In this document: positions 9,053 through 18,183 of the stretch, one piece after another | Layout of the letters: the number at the start of each line of letters is the position of its first letter | Position numbering within the stretch: position 1 is the first letter of the stretch | Origin: Limnospira fusiformis SAG 85.79 | Lineage (GTDB): Bacteria; Cyanobacteriota; Cyanobacteriia; Cyanobacteriales; Microcoleaceae | DNA: 64,000 bases | Reading direction: 5' to 3' | Assembly: GCF_012516315.1 (NCBI RefSeq) | Contig: NZ_CP051185.1 | Coordinates: forward strand, 5,957,363 to 6,021,362 | Program-made: the position numbers and the translations under genes | Notes under the pieces: model-generated | Seen by the model: the letters and a program-made list of their open reading frames with translations, nothing else | Told to the model about the DNA's origin: nothing | The model's database searches: none

Positions 9053-10184
9053 TTATCCGGCTATTGCCTGACAATGCGACGATAGCACTATTACCCGTTA
9101 AGGTAACAGAGGCGGTATCCCGCAAAGCTTTTAGAAAGATTCCCAAAGCACCGTTCCAGTCCCTGGGTAGAGTGAACCCACACTCCGGACATCGGAACAC
9201 TTTTGAGCCACCTAGCTGGGAATGCACATGACCACAGTGAGTACAGGTTTTGCTGGTGTATTCTTCCGTCATATCTACAACTGTGGTTCCAGTTATTTCC
9301 CCTTGATGTCTCAGGGTTAGTTTGAATCGATAATGCGCCCATGTCAGCATGGCGCGGGCAGTCTTAGACCTGATTAGACGCTTCACCTGACTGGCCATAT
9401 CGGAAGTCTCGAAGGTGGGCAAAAAAATTATGCTGTAGTTGTGAGTCAAGTAGTGAGCAATTTGCTTGTGGGCCTCATCCACTAAATTCCGGATTTTAGT
9501 TCTCATTCGTTGAGCCGCTTGCCTCATCCGTCGCCTCCTTGAACGACAGGGTTCCTTGGCGATTCGGCTCATTAAATCATCCAAATGTTGACATAGCCTA
9601 GTAATGCGTCCAATATCCCCGGAGCCCAATTCCAGAAATCGTGAACCATCAAACCCGGTTATGAAAGTTCGCACACCCGGGTCTAATGCAATCACGCCAG
9701 TAGCGTCAGTTGGGGTAACGGCAACTGGTTCAGGGAAAATCGCCAACCATCGACCTTTGGTAAACACCAACTGAGTCCCTTGCCCGCAAGTTTTAGGGAT
9801 GGGTTCGGAAACCATGAAAGTTAATCCTTTCGTTAGTCTTGGATACCAACTCCCTGAAGAGAAATTAGCATCGTTAAACTTGATGGCTTGAGAACTATCC
9901 CGACAGCTCCTAAACCTTGCGCCAGGACTGGCTGAAAAGGCGAGATAGGCATCAAAGATAGCATTCTGCCGAATATGGCAGGGTGTTTCTTTGACCCATT
10001 CGGGTAAGTCACTCTGCATCACTTTATTGCGTAACTTTAACTTGCTTAGTCGTTTACCACTCCGGGATAATGCAATTGCTTGGTTGTAGCAATACCGACA
10101 AGCAGCCAGCCATTTACGCCAGACTTGATTTAGCCCTGGGCTGGGGTAAATCCGGATCTTCTTTGACCTGAGTTTTGTATTTAC
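9042..10184 (-). CDS. tnpB: TnpB of IS607 type (RuvC-like RNA-guided nuclease)
   Basis: The recognisable protein begins near 10184 (TKLRSKKIRIYPSPGLNQ) and runs to 9042, about 380 residues. It has RuvC-I GVIALDPGVRTF, the central Glu in IIFLPTFETSD, a zinc finger CTHCGH...CPECG and a final RDWNGA with the last catalytic Asp, so the nuclease site looks intact. The open frame extends upstream to 10736, but those ~184 codons are an out-of-frame reading of tnpA. No ATG or GTG lies close to the conserved start. A TTG at 10238 is the nearest candidate, and it falls within the tnpA frame, as overlapping IS607 genes often do. Translation may depend on coupling to tnpA, which is broken. Confidence 0.8.
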   Translation of the reverse strand, partial: VNTKLRSKKIRIYPSPGLNQVWRKWLAACRYCYNQAIALSRSGKRLSKLKLRNKVMQSDLPEWVKETPCHIRQNAIFDAYLAFSASPGARFRSCRDSSQAIKFNDANFSSGSWYPRLTKGLTFMVSEPIPKTCGQGTQLVFTKGRWLAIFPEPVAVTPTDATGVIALDPGVRTFITGFDGSRFLELGSGDIGRITRLCQHLDDLMSRIAKEPCRSRRRRMRQAAQRMRTKIRNLVDEAHKQIAHYLTHNYSIIFLPTFETSDMASQVKRLIRSKTARAMLTWAHYRFKLTLRHQGEITGTTVVDMTEEYTSKTCTHCGHVHSQLGGSKVFRCPECGFTLPRDWNGALGIFLKALRDTASVTLTGNSAIVALSGNSRINVA

Positions 10185-10722
10185 TCCGTCCGTATAATCG
10201 GGAACTGAAGCAGTGGAGGATGGCGAGGATGTCCTCAACCATTTCTGGTTCTGGACTGAGACTTGTCTCGTTGAGAACCATGAGTGAGCACCTGTTTTGC
10301 TCACAGAGCCATCGAAACAAGTCAAATCCAAACCTTGCCAGTCGGTCTGGGTGGGCAACGACAACCATGCGGGCATCTCCTGACAAATGATGTCCCAGTC
10401 AGGCCAGCATTTTCTTTCCCTTGAAGTTGAGCCCGCCTCGGATTTCTGAGACGACTTCTGCTTCGGGGTAGAGGTTGGACAGTGCGGCCACCTGTCGGTT
10501 GAGGTCGGACTGCTGGGCGCGGCTACTAACTCTGGCATAGATAACGACTTTGCGTTTGTCACTGCCTGATTTGGCAGCAGTATATCACTCAACGTTGTAT
10601 CGTCGTTGCCCAGCGGGGGTTCTGATGGTCTCGATTGAGCGATTGTCGTCCCATCTGCGGAGTGTTCTTTCATGGACTCCAAGGATTTGGGCGGCTTCCT
10701 TGGGTTTGACATATCTGGCAAT
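10114..10722 (-). pseudogene. tnpA: IS607-type serine recombinase TnpA, broken
   Basis: Reading this frame on the minus strand gives a complete IS607 TnpA. It opens with a MerR-like helix-turn-helix (RYVKPKEAAQILGVHERTLR), followed by the catalytic-serine region KVVIYARVSSRAQQSDLNRQ and the conserved VVVAHPDRLARFGFDL. Three lesions are visible. The expected start codon position reads ATT (10720-10722). TGA stops interrupt the frame at 10585-10587 (after RRYNVE) and at 10399-10401 (after KKMLA). The remaining sequence is well conserved, so inactivation looks recent. The last part stays open as a 90-codon frame. Confidence 0.85.
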
Positions 10723-10760
10723 AGGTTTATCCTCAACTCTTCTCGCTTATTATACCGTAT

Positions 10761-11184
10761 TGCCGTAAAATGTTAACCTAATTTGAGATTAAATCATGCT
10801 TTGATTCGGCGACATTGAAAATTGGCATTCCCACGAGATCACCCTGAACTTCAGAGTTGGTAGACTTAACAGTTTCGCCGAGTCTCATTTTACCATAAAT
10901 CTGTCGCGAAATGTGTCGCGATCGCCTAAAATCTTAAAGGATTTCTTGACAACATCTTGGCCATAGCTGCCTCGATTGGGAACTAGGGGACATCCCTCAT
11001 AGACTGAACATACTAAGAAAACACCCAAATCTAACTAAAAGTCAACGAGAAACAATTTCTCCCATTAAAGCATGGTTGCTACATACAGCCTTTGAGGACC
11101 AACCTCAACAGTTTCCGGTGAGAATTTGGCGTTCCACCTGAGAATATTAAAACCTCTAAGATTTTCAAAGGAGTCGATTAATTA
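10761..11184. other. Upstream region of glgX
   Basis: About 420 bases with no ORF. One perfect inverted repeat, TTGAGG-ACCAA-CCTCAA, lies at 11092-11108, about 75 bases before the glgX start. It could be an operator or a leader hairpin. No clear -35/-10 pair stands out. Confidence 0.4.
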
Positions 11185-13251
11185 ATGAAGTCTGATATTG
11201 GGCGCGGTCAGAGTTTCCCCCTCGGTGCTACAGTTTATCCTGATGGGGTCAATTTTTGCTTATTTTCCAAAACCTGTGCATCTTTAGAGTTGCTGTTTTT
11301 TGATGCCCAAGATGATGCCAAACCTAGCCGTGTGATCAAGTTTGACCCTCAGTATAATAAAACTTTCTACTACTGGCATATTTTTGTCAAAGGCATTAAG
11401 GCAGGGCAAATTTATGGATATCGCGCCTATGGAATGTTTGAGCCGGAATTGGGCTATAGATTTGACGCGGATAAGGTACTGCTTGACCCCTATGCTAAAG
11501 CTGTGGTTAATACCGAAAATTATAGTCGGGAAGCGGCCTCCAAACGTGGTGATAACTGTGCTAAGGCTATGAAAGCCGTAGTCGTAGACCCCAAAACTTA
11601 TGATTGGGAAGATGATAAGCCGCTGGAAATCCCCTATTCTCAAACCGTAATCTATGAGATGCACGTGGGCGGTTTTACCCGCAATCCTAACTCAGGTATT
11701 CCCCCGTCTAAACGAGGAACTTATGCAGCCTTAATTGATAAGATACCTTATCTAAAAGACTTGGGAATCACTGCAGTAGAATTAATGCCTGTTCATCAAT
11801 TTGATGAACAAGACGCTGTTCCGCCTCGAAAAAATTACTGGGGTTATAGTACAGTTTCCTTTTTTGCTCCCCATAGACAGTATAGTTTTAGGCGCGACCA
11901 CCTCGGACCTGTTGATGAATTTCGCGATATGGTGAAAGCCCTTCATAAAGCGGGTATTGAGGTAATTTTAGATGTAGTTTATAACCACACCGCCGAGGGA
12001 AATGAGAATGGTCCGACTCTCTCATTTAGGGGGATTGACAATTCTATGTATTATATGCTGGAGGAGGAGAATCAGTCGTTTTATAGTAACTATAGTGGCT
12101 GCGGAAATACCATTAAAGCCAACCATGAAATCGCGGGACAAATGATTATTGATAGTCTGCGCTATTGGGTTTCCGAGATGCACGTGGATGGTTTTCGGTT
12201 CGATTTGGCATCAATTTTTTCCCGAAATCGTGATGGTACACCCATGGAAGATGCGCCGATTTTATGGATTATTAAATCTGACCCGGTATTGGCGGGAGCC
12301 AAACTAATTGCTGAGGCTTGGGACGCAGGGGGACTGTATGAGGTGGGGTCTTTTGCAGGCGATCGCTTTACCGAATGGAATGGACAATTTCGGGATGATG
12401 TTCGCAGTTTTGTCAAAAGTGAACCCAAACAAATCCAACGCCTAGCCTATCGAATTATGGGGAGTCCAGATATTTACCCCAAACCCGATCGCGAACCTCA
12501 TTGTAGCATTAACTTTATCACCTGTCACGATGGCTTTACCCTCAATGATTTGGTTTCCTATAACCAGAAACATAATCAAGCCAATGGTGAAAATAACCGG
12601 GACGGACACAATGATAATCGCAGTTGGAATTGTGGAGTTGAGGGCTTAACTAATGATACCTATATCGAAGCCCTACGCAATCAACAAATGAAAAACTTGT
12701 GGACAATTCTGTTAGTATCCCAAGGAACTCCCATGCTGTTAATGGGTGATGAAGTCCGCCGCACCCAAAACGGAAATAATAACGCCTATTGTCAAGATAA
12801 CGAGTTAGGTTGGTTTGACTGGAGTGATGTCGGTAAACACCCGGAACTATTGCGATTTGTGAAAAATCTGATCCGATTTACCCAAAGACTGCAAATTTTT
12901 CGGATTGAAAGCATTTTAGTCATGGACCCCAATAGTAAATTACCTAACATTACATGGCATGGGGTACGCTTAAATAAACCCGATTGGGCAGATTATTCCC
13001 GCAGTATTGCCTTTAGTTTACGACATCCCGAAAAACAGGAATATCTTCATATTATGCTCAATTCTTATTGGGAACCCCTCCTGTTTGAGATACCTATTCT
13101 CCCAAAAGGTCAACGGTGGTATCGTATTGTGGATACAGCTTTAGCAGTCCCCAATGATTTCTGTACCGAGAAAACAGCCCCCCCAATTCAAGGGAATCAC
13201 TATCGAGTCCAGGGACGCGGATCAGTTATTCTGATGGCACAGTCCCGGTAG
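11185..13251 (+). CDS. glgX: Glycogen debranching enzyme (isoamylase type, GlgX/TreX)
   Basis: A 688-residue GH13 enzyme that hydrolyses alpha-1,6 branches of glycogen. The N-terminal isoamylase beta-sandwich domain starts RGQSFPLGATVYPDGVNFCL. The catalytic barrel has VILDVVYNHTAEGN, the nucleophile region DGFRFDLASIF, the acid/base region LIAEAWDAGG and the third acid region ITCHDGFTLNDLVSYN. Length and motif order are those of full GlgX proteins. The ATG is preceded by AAGGAG about 12 bases upstream. It stands alone between the IS607 element and purC, 35 bases before the latter, so the two may be cotranscribed. Confidence 0.95.
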   Translation: MKSDIGRGQSFPLGATVYPDGVNFCLFSKTCASLELLFFDAQDDAKPSRVIKFDPQYNKTFYYWHIFVKGIKAGQIYGYRAYGMFEPELGYRFDADKVLLDPYAKAVVNTENYSREAASKRGDNCAKAMKAVVVDPKTYDWEDDKPLEIPYSQTVIYEMHVGGFTRNPNSGIPPSKRGTYAALIDKIPYLKDLGITAVELMPVHQFDEQDAVPPRKNYWGYSTVSFFAPHRQYSFRRDHLGPVDEFRDMVKALHKAGIEVILDVVYNHTAEGNENGPTLSFRGIDNSMYYMLEEENQSFYSNYSGCGNTIKANHEIAGQMIIDSLRYWVSEMHVDGFRFDLASIFSRNRDGTPMEDAPILWIIKSDPVLAGAKLIAEAWDAGGLYEVGSFAGDRFTEWNGQFRDDVRSFVKSEPKQIQRLAYRIMGSPDIYPKPDREPHCSINFITCHDGFTLNDLVSYNQKHNQANGENNRDGHNDNRSWNCGVEGLTNDTYIEALRNQQMKNLWTILLVSQGTPMLLMGDEVRRTQNGNNNAYCQDNELGWFDWSDVGKHPELLRFVKNLIRFTQRLQIFRIESILVMDPNSKLPNITWHGVRLNKPDWADYSRSIAFSLRHPEKQEYLHIMLNSYWEPLLFEIPILPKGQRWYRIVDTALAVPNDFCTEKTAPPIQGNHYRVQGRGSVILMAQSR

Positions 13252-13286
13252 CAATTACCAAAATACTAACTTAACCATCGCGCTAT

Positions 13287-14024
13287 ATGTCTGATATCTC
13301 TGACCGACAACAACTGTATGAAGGGAAAGCCAAAATCGTCTATACCACTGATGACCCAGAGGTGTTGCTGGCTTACTATAAGGATGATGCCACAGCATTT
13401 AACGCCCAGAAACGGGGGACGATTAAAGGGAAGGGTGAAATTAATAACACCATGTCTGGTCATCTGTTCAAACTCCTAGAGGCGGCGGGTGTTCCCACTC
13501 ATTACATTGATACCCCTAGTCCTAATGAAATGCGGATCAAACGGGTGAAGATTGTTCCTGTGGAAGTGATTGTTCGTAATATCGCCGCAGGGAGTCTGTG
13601 TAAACAGACGGGAATTCCCCTGGGAACAGTTTTGCAGCCCCCTTTGGTGGAATTTTGCTATAAAAATGACCAGCTAGGTGATCCTCTACTAACTCGCGAT
13701 CGCCTCTTGGTGATGAATTTGGCGACCCCAGAACAGCTTAAATCTATGGAAGACCTCAGCCGCCAGATTGACCAGATTTTGAGTGACTTTTTCAGTGAAT
13801 GTGGTATCACTCTGGTAGACTTTAAGCTAGAATTTGGCATTACCTCTGATGGTCAGTTAATATTGGCTGATGAGATTAGCCCTGACACTTGTCGCCTCTG
13901 GGACCAAGCCGAAACTGACCCTAACCTCCGGGTGATGGATAAGGATCGCTTCCGTAATGACCTCGGAAATGTCGAGAGTGCTTATCAGCAAGTATTAGCT
14001 AGGATTCTCAGTCGTCTGGGTTGA
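13287..14024 (+). CDS. purC: Phosphoribosylaminoimidazole-succinocarboxamide synthase
   Basis: A 245-residue SAICAR synthetase, the enzyme that joins aspartate to CAIR in purine synthesis. It shows the family start QLYEGKAKIVYTTD, the substrate-loop region KGKGEINNTMSGHLF, VPVEVIVRNIAAGS and the signature LADEISPDTCRLWD. Length is typical (about 240 aa). The omp85 gene follows. This purC-omp85 adjacency is also known from other cyanobacteria such as Synechocystis. Confidence 0.96.
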   Translation: MSDISDRQQLYEGKAKIVYTTDDPEVLLAYYKDDATAFNAQKRGTIKGKGEINNTMSGHLFKLLEAAGVPTHYIDTPSPNEMRIKRVKIVPVEVIVRNIAAGSLCKQTGIPLGTVLQPPLVEFCYKNDQLGDPLLTRDRLLVMNLATPEQLKSMEDLSRQIDQILSDFFSECGITLVDFKLEFGITSDGQLILADEISPDTCRLWDQAETDPNLRVMDKDRFRNDLGNVESAYQQVLARILSRLG

Positions 14025-14077
14025 ACTTGCGGGTTCTACCATCAGCCCCCTTATAGGGACACGACAGGAACCCGCGA

Positions 14078-14135
14078 AACCCGGTTTCTCTCAGTCTTCT
14101 GGCTTCCTCAAAAGATTGTGCCAAGAAACCGGGTT
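14078..14135. repeat. 12-bp inverted repeat (AACCCGGTTTCT hairpin)
   Basis: AACCCGGTTTCT at 14078-14089 and its exact complement AGAAACCGGGTT at 14124-14135 can form a hairpin between purC and omp85. A related inverted repeat occurs at 59673-59734 beyond the WD40 gene. It looks like a dispersed intergenic repeat that may also attenuate or terminate transcription. Confidence 0.6.
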
Positions 14136-14260
14136 GTCTCTCCGAATAATTGGGCAAAATACCTGAAAATTTCGGATTGGGTCAGGTATCTGGGACGGGA
14201 AAAGGAATTTTTCCACCTTGAGGTTGTAACATGATCGATGGCTGATTATTTGGTGTGTGG

Positions 14261-16891
14261 ATGTCCAAGAATGTCAATAACATGGGCTTCTGTTCTTTCT
14301 GGGTTGCCTGTTTGGCAACTTCAGCAACGTTTGGGCTATCAAATTCTGCTAGTGGTAAAACCCCTCCACTGATTTTCAATGACTATCAAGGGTCTTTGGC
14401 AGTTTCTGATCAGTCTAACGATGCTCATAAGGAGTCAGAAGCGATCGCTATCCCTTCTGTCCAATCGGGGACGACCAGCTCAGACCCGACCCAGTTTCCC
14501 CTATTTCAACTCAAAAATAACGACTACCAGAAACTGGCAGATTTTCCTCGGTCCGTAAGTTCCCCATTGGTAGCACTGGAAAACGTCGATGATAGCCTTG
14601 TAGCGTCCGACAGCACCGCCAGCGCCAGAACACAGGCACACAAGGAGCCTGCCTCGACCAAGGTGGAAATGGGTCTCGCCTCCTGGTCGGAAAATCCACC
14701 CACGCCAGTATATTCGCCTTTTGAACCCTCTCTGGGTAAGCCGGAGTCAAAACAGGCGAATTTTGATGTCATGCCGTCAGCAGACCAAATAGCCATTGCT
14801 AACCTTCAGGAAAGGTCAAAGTTTAGGCTCCCTCACTCTCCACAAGACTTGGATAGTTCCACCAAAAGCCATTTATTGACCCCTCAGACACCTTTGGCTG
14901 TGTCTCAGGAGCGCGCCGCCGGGGTAAGGCCATCAGAAGACTGGTCTAGGGAGCCTCAATGGGTGGTTAATTTGATGCAGGCGATCGCCTACGAGTGTGA
15001 ACATTGCAGCCTCGACGGCACTAGGGGCCAGGAAAATCTGGAGTTAGCCCAAAATAATCTACCGCCATCAGTCCCCGGAACAGGCCAGCCGGGAGAACCT
15101 GATGTGCTAATTGCTGAAGTTCTCGTATCGGGAACTGATAATGAGCAGTTGGTGGATGTTGTCTATGGGGCGATCGCAGTTCAACCAGGACGCACCGCTA
15201 CCCGTTCCCAACTCCAACAAGATATTAATGCCATTTTTGCCACCGGTCTATTTAGAAACGTCCGAGCTGTCCCAGAAGATACCCCCCTGGGAGTCAGAGT
15301 CACTTTTGATGTCGAACCTAACCCTCCCCTACAGCAGGTTATTATCGAAGGAGATCAGGTTCTCCCCTCCGAGGTCGTTGATGCTAGTTTTGCTAATCAA
15401 TTCGGTCAAATTATCAACCTGCGACGCATTGAAGAGGCGATCGACGATATCCAAACCTGGTACCAACAAAATGGCTATGTACTCGCCCAGGTAATTGCCG
15501 CCCCAGACGTTACCACAGAGGGGGTAGTAACTTTAAGAGTCGCTGAGGGCGTAATTTCCGAGATTATAGTTCGTTTCCTCAATGCTGATGGAGACCCAAC
15601 CGACCCTGACGGTAATCCCGTTACAGGTCGCACCCGTGACTTTATTATCACCCGTGAAATTCAGTTGCAGCCCGGAGATGTCTTTAACCAAGCAACTATT
15701 CAACAGGACTTAGGTAGGGTATTCAGATTAGGCATTTTTGATGATGTCCGACTTCAGCTTGAACCTGCCCCCGAAGACCCCACCAAGGCTAATATGATTG
15801 TTAATGTCATTGAACGTAGCACTGGGTCCGTCGCCTTTGGGGGTGGTTTCAGTTCCGCCACCGGTTTGTTTGGAACTCTTAGCTATCGTGAAGCCAACTT
15901 GGGGGGAAATAATCACCAATTAGCCGCCGAAGTGCAGGTTGGTGAACAGGTTTTACTCGTCGATTTGAGCTTTACAGACCCTTGGATTGCTGGAGACCCT
16001 TACCGCACCTCCTACACTGTTAATGCTTTTCGCCGCCGTGGGATTTCTCTAGTTTTTGAGGAAGGCTCCGAAGATGTTAGACTCCCTAATGAAGACCGCC
16101 CTAGGGTAATTCGGACTGGTGGTGGTATTAGTTTTACCCGTCCCTTTGCCGAAAATCCTTTTGTTGACCCCGACTGGGTGGCTTCCTTGGGTTTTCAATA
16201 TCAACGCGCTCAGGTAACAGATTCTCGTGAACGTATCACCCCCCGCGATGAGAGAGGTAAACTTCTTTCCGCTAGTGAGTCTGGCGAGGATGATTTATTT
16301 ACCGTTCAGTTTGGGTTGGCCACCGATCGCCGTAATAATCGCCAAATTCCCACCAGTGGCTATGCTTTTCGCTTCGGAACAGAACAATCGATTCCCATAG
16401 GTTCCGGGAATATATTTTTTAATCGCGTCCGAGGTAGTTATAGTTATTATATCCCCGTTGATTTCTTACAGTTGGTTCCAGGCGCACCCCAAGCCTTAGC
16501 TTTCAATATTCAAGCTGGCACAATTATGGGCGATTTCCCACCCTATGAAGCCTTCCCCTTGGGGGGTGCTAACACTGTCCGAGGTTGGCGTGAAGGTGCT
16601 TTAGCCGCCGCCCGCAGTTTTGTCTTGGGTTCCGTCGAGTATCGCTTCCCAGTCTTTTCTGTTGCTAATTTTTTGATTGGCGGCGCTTTATTTATTGATG
16701 GTGCCCATGCTTTGGGTACTCAAAGCAGTGTCCAAGGAAATCCTGGCGGTATTCGTGGTAAACCCGGCAGTGGGATTGGTTTCGGGGGCGGCGTTCGCAT
16801 TCAGTCTCCTCTCGGTCCAATTCGGATTGATTATGGGATTAATGATGAAGGCGGAAATCAGATCCACTTCGGTATTGGTGAACGCTTCTAA
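14261..16891 (+). CDS. Omp85/BamA-type outer-membrane assembly protein
   Basis: An 876-residue outer-membrane protein. It has a hydrophobic signal region in the first ~30 residues, then about 240 residues of low-complexity Ser/Pro/Asp-rich sequence. Three POTRA-like domains follow (starting IAEVLVSGTDNEQLVDVVYG; FDVEPNPPLQQVIIEGDQVL; LRVAEGVISEIIVRF), and then the 16-strand barrel. The conserved barrel motif is present as GGANTVRGWREG and the protein ends in an aromatic Phe (IGERF), as expected of barrel proteins. It should insert beta-barrels into the cyanobacterial outer membrane. The ATG at 14261 is used; a GTG at 14255 is in frame. Organisation and purC linkage match Synechocystis Omp85. 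Confidence 0.92.
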   Translation: MSKNVNNMGFCSFWVACLATSATFGLSNSASGKTPPLIFNDYQGSLAVSDQSNDAHKESEAIAIPSVQSGTTSSDPTQFPLFQLKNNDYQKLADFPRSVSSPLVALENVDDSLVASDSTASARTQAHKEPASTKVEMGLASWSENPPTPVYSPFEPSLGKPESKQANFDVMPSADQIAIANLQERSKFRLPHSPQDLDSSTKSHLLTPQTPLAVSQERAAGVRPSEDWSREPQWVVNLMQAIAYECEHCSLDGTRGQENLELAQNNLPPSVPGTGQPGEPDVLIAEVLVSGTDNEQLVDVVYGAIAVQPGRTATRSQLQQDINAIFATGLFRNVRAVPEDTPLGVRVTFDVEPNPPLQQVIIEGDQVLPSEVVDASFANQFGQIINLRRIEEAIDDIQTWYQQNGYVLAQVIAAPDVTTEGVVTLRVAEGVISEIIVRFLNADGDPTDPDGNPVTGRTRDFIITREIQLQPGDVFNQATIQQDLGRVFRLGIFDDVRLQLEPAPEDPTKANMIVNVIERSTGSVAFGGGFSSATGLFGTLSYREANLGGNNHQLAAEVQVGEQVLLVDLSFTDPWIAGDPYRTSYTVNAFRRRGISLVFEEGSEDVRLPNEDRPRVIRTGGGISFTRPFAENPFVDPDWVASLGFQYQRAQVTDSRERITPRDERGKLLSASESGEDDLFTVQFGLATDRRNNRQIPTSGYAFRFGTEQSIPIGSGNIFFNRVRGSYSYYIPVDFLQLVPGAPQALAFNIQAGTIMGDFPPYEAFPLGGANTVRGWREGALAAARSFVLGSVEYRFPVFSVANFLIGGALFIDGAHALGTQSSVQGNPGGIRGKPGSGIGFGGGVRIQSPLGPIRIDYGINDEGGNQIHFGIGERF

Positions 16892-16922
16892 ATCTCCAGT
16901 CAATTACATCTAGTTGGGTGCC

Positions 16923-17120
16923 TCAGAATTCCCAAATAGACAGGGCACCCAATAACCCTACGCCGTGTTTTATTAAAGCGAGAAGGGGGGAAATTAATAA
17001 ACGTTCTCGGTTCTGGATTAGACGAGCGATCGCTTCCCATTGTCCATCTCGGAAAGTAGCGTCAGGGTTATTGAGGGCGGTTTTTAAATAAGACAAGGCT
17101 TGGGATTTTAAAGATTCCAT
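16923..17120 (-). pseudogene. RecQ-like helicase N-terminal remnant, Walker A deleted
   Basis: Residues 1-41 (SLKSQALSYLKTALNN, FRDGQWEAIARLIQNRERLL) match the start of cyanobacterial RecQ-like helicases up to just before Walker A. The next residues are ISPLLALIKHG, which resemble motif Ia (ISPLLALM), normally about 30 residues further on. The stretch carrying the ATP-binding loop therefore seems deleted in frame, after which the sequence degenerates and stops. It cannot be an active helicase. The comparison rests on remembered family sequence, so the call is moderate. Confidence 0.5.
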
Positions 17121-17284
17121 GATCAGTTAAACTCAGGCATACTAGAGACCATCATATTCATTGTAATCAAAAATATCTAAGTCAGCCCTCATAGCCTTAT
17201 GCTATAATGCGGAAGCCTACATCCAGCTATAGTAGTAAGCACAAGTTCCTGTTCACACCCCAGCCGACCGGAGAAACAACGCCT

Positions 17285-18181
17285 ATGACCTCTGACAAAC
17301 CCCAGGACGCTTTAGCCAGCCTCTCAGAAGGAATTGCGCTTCTGATTGATTTGGCTAAACAGGGAGAAATAGATCCCTGGGATGTGCGGGTGATTGACGT
17401 GATTGATCGCTACCTCAGCCAACTGACTCCCGGGGTTGATTCCGTCTCCAATAATCAGTTTGTAGAACTTTCCCAATCTGGTCAAGCCTTTCTTTATGCT
17501 TCTATGCTGGTGCTACTCAAGGCGGATAGCCTCATGGATTCTGATGCGGCTGGGGATGATGATGCTATGATTACCGAAGAGTTAGAATTTTTGGGGGAAG
17601 ATTCAGAAGCTGAGTGGCTGCGTCCTCAGAATTTGGAACGACAGTTACGCCGCCGCGCTGTGGCTAAGGTTCCCCAAAAGCGTAAAGTCACACTCCAAGA
17701 GTTGATTGATCAACTACAATTAATGGCGACTACCATCGCCCAACACCAGAGTCGTCCCCGTCCCCGTCGTAATGTTTCTGTTAACAAAAATAAAGCAGCT
17801 AAAGCGATCGCTGAATTAGCACACCAAGAAAACCTGGTCGAGATGGCTGGAAAATTAGAGGAACTTCTCCAGGCTGAAAGTGTAGACCCACAAGGCGATT
17901 GGTTAGAACTTGAACAATTATTAGTTCTCTGGTCTAATCTGATTGGTAAGCAGAAAACACACACCCCCAACCTGTTAGAATCCACCAATCTACTCCCAGA
18001 GTCAGCCGCAAATACTCCGCCTATTTATAATTCTAAACATGATCGAGTTGGGGTTTTTTGGGCTTTGTTATTATTATCGGCTCAGTCTAAGGTAGAGTTA
18101 TCCCAGGATGAATTTTATCAGGATATTAAAGTCAGGACTTTAAATATATCCCCCCAGCCTCAATTAAACAACATCCGATAA
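17285..18181 (+). CDS. scpA: Segregation and condensation protein A
   Basis: The ScpA kleisin subunit of the SMC-ScpAB condensin. The N-terminal family block is present: FEGIALLIDLAKQGEIDPWD in its local form (SEGIALLIDLAKQ, GEIDPWDVRVIDVIDRYL). A helical region LYASMLVLLKADSL follows. The C-terminal winged-helix part is more diverged, which is usual in cyanobacteria. The ATG at 17285 is preferred over the in-frame ATG at 17207 because conserved sequence starts right after it and GGAG precedes it. The gene ends directly at a 2-kb repeat array. Confidence 0.85.
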   Translation: MTSDKPQDALASLSEGIALLIDLAKQGEIDPWDVRVIDVIDRYLSQLTPGVDSVSNNQFVELSQSGQAFLYASMLVLLKADSLMDSDAAGDDDAMITEELEFLGEDSEAEWLRPQNLERQLRRRAVAKVPQKRKVTLQELIDQLQLMATTIAQHQSRPRPRRNVSVNKNKAAKAIAELAHQENLVEMAGKLEELLQAESVDPQGDWLELEQLLVLWSNLIGKQKTHTPNLLESTNLLPESAANTPPIYNSKHDRVGVFWALLLLSAQSKVELSQDEFYQDIKVRTLNISPQPQLNNIR

Positions 18182-18183
18182 TC

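Larger units (their letters stand above)
9040..10760 (-). mobile_element. IS607-like element, transposition gene inactive
   Basis: Contains the broken tnpA and the tnpB described separately, in the usual tnpA-tnpB order. The right limit of tnpB coincides with the start codon of the CHAT-FHA gene, so the element has inserted exactly at the 5' end of that gene or has donated its start. The left end lies somewhere in 10735-10800. IS607 elements leave no clear terminal repeats, so I cannot set the ends precisely. Confidence 0.7.

Noticed and set aside
10190..10736. N-terminal 180 residues of a single 564-codon frame ending with TnpB, as a fusion protein
   Set aside because: This stretch is the out-of-frame reading of tnpA, whose own frame is clearly recognisable. 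The composition (Ser/Pro-rich, no domain) is that of a shadow frame.
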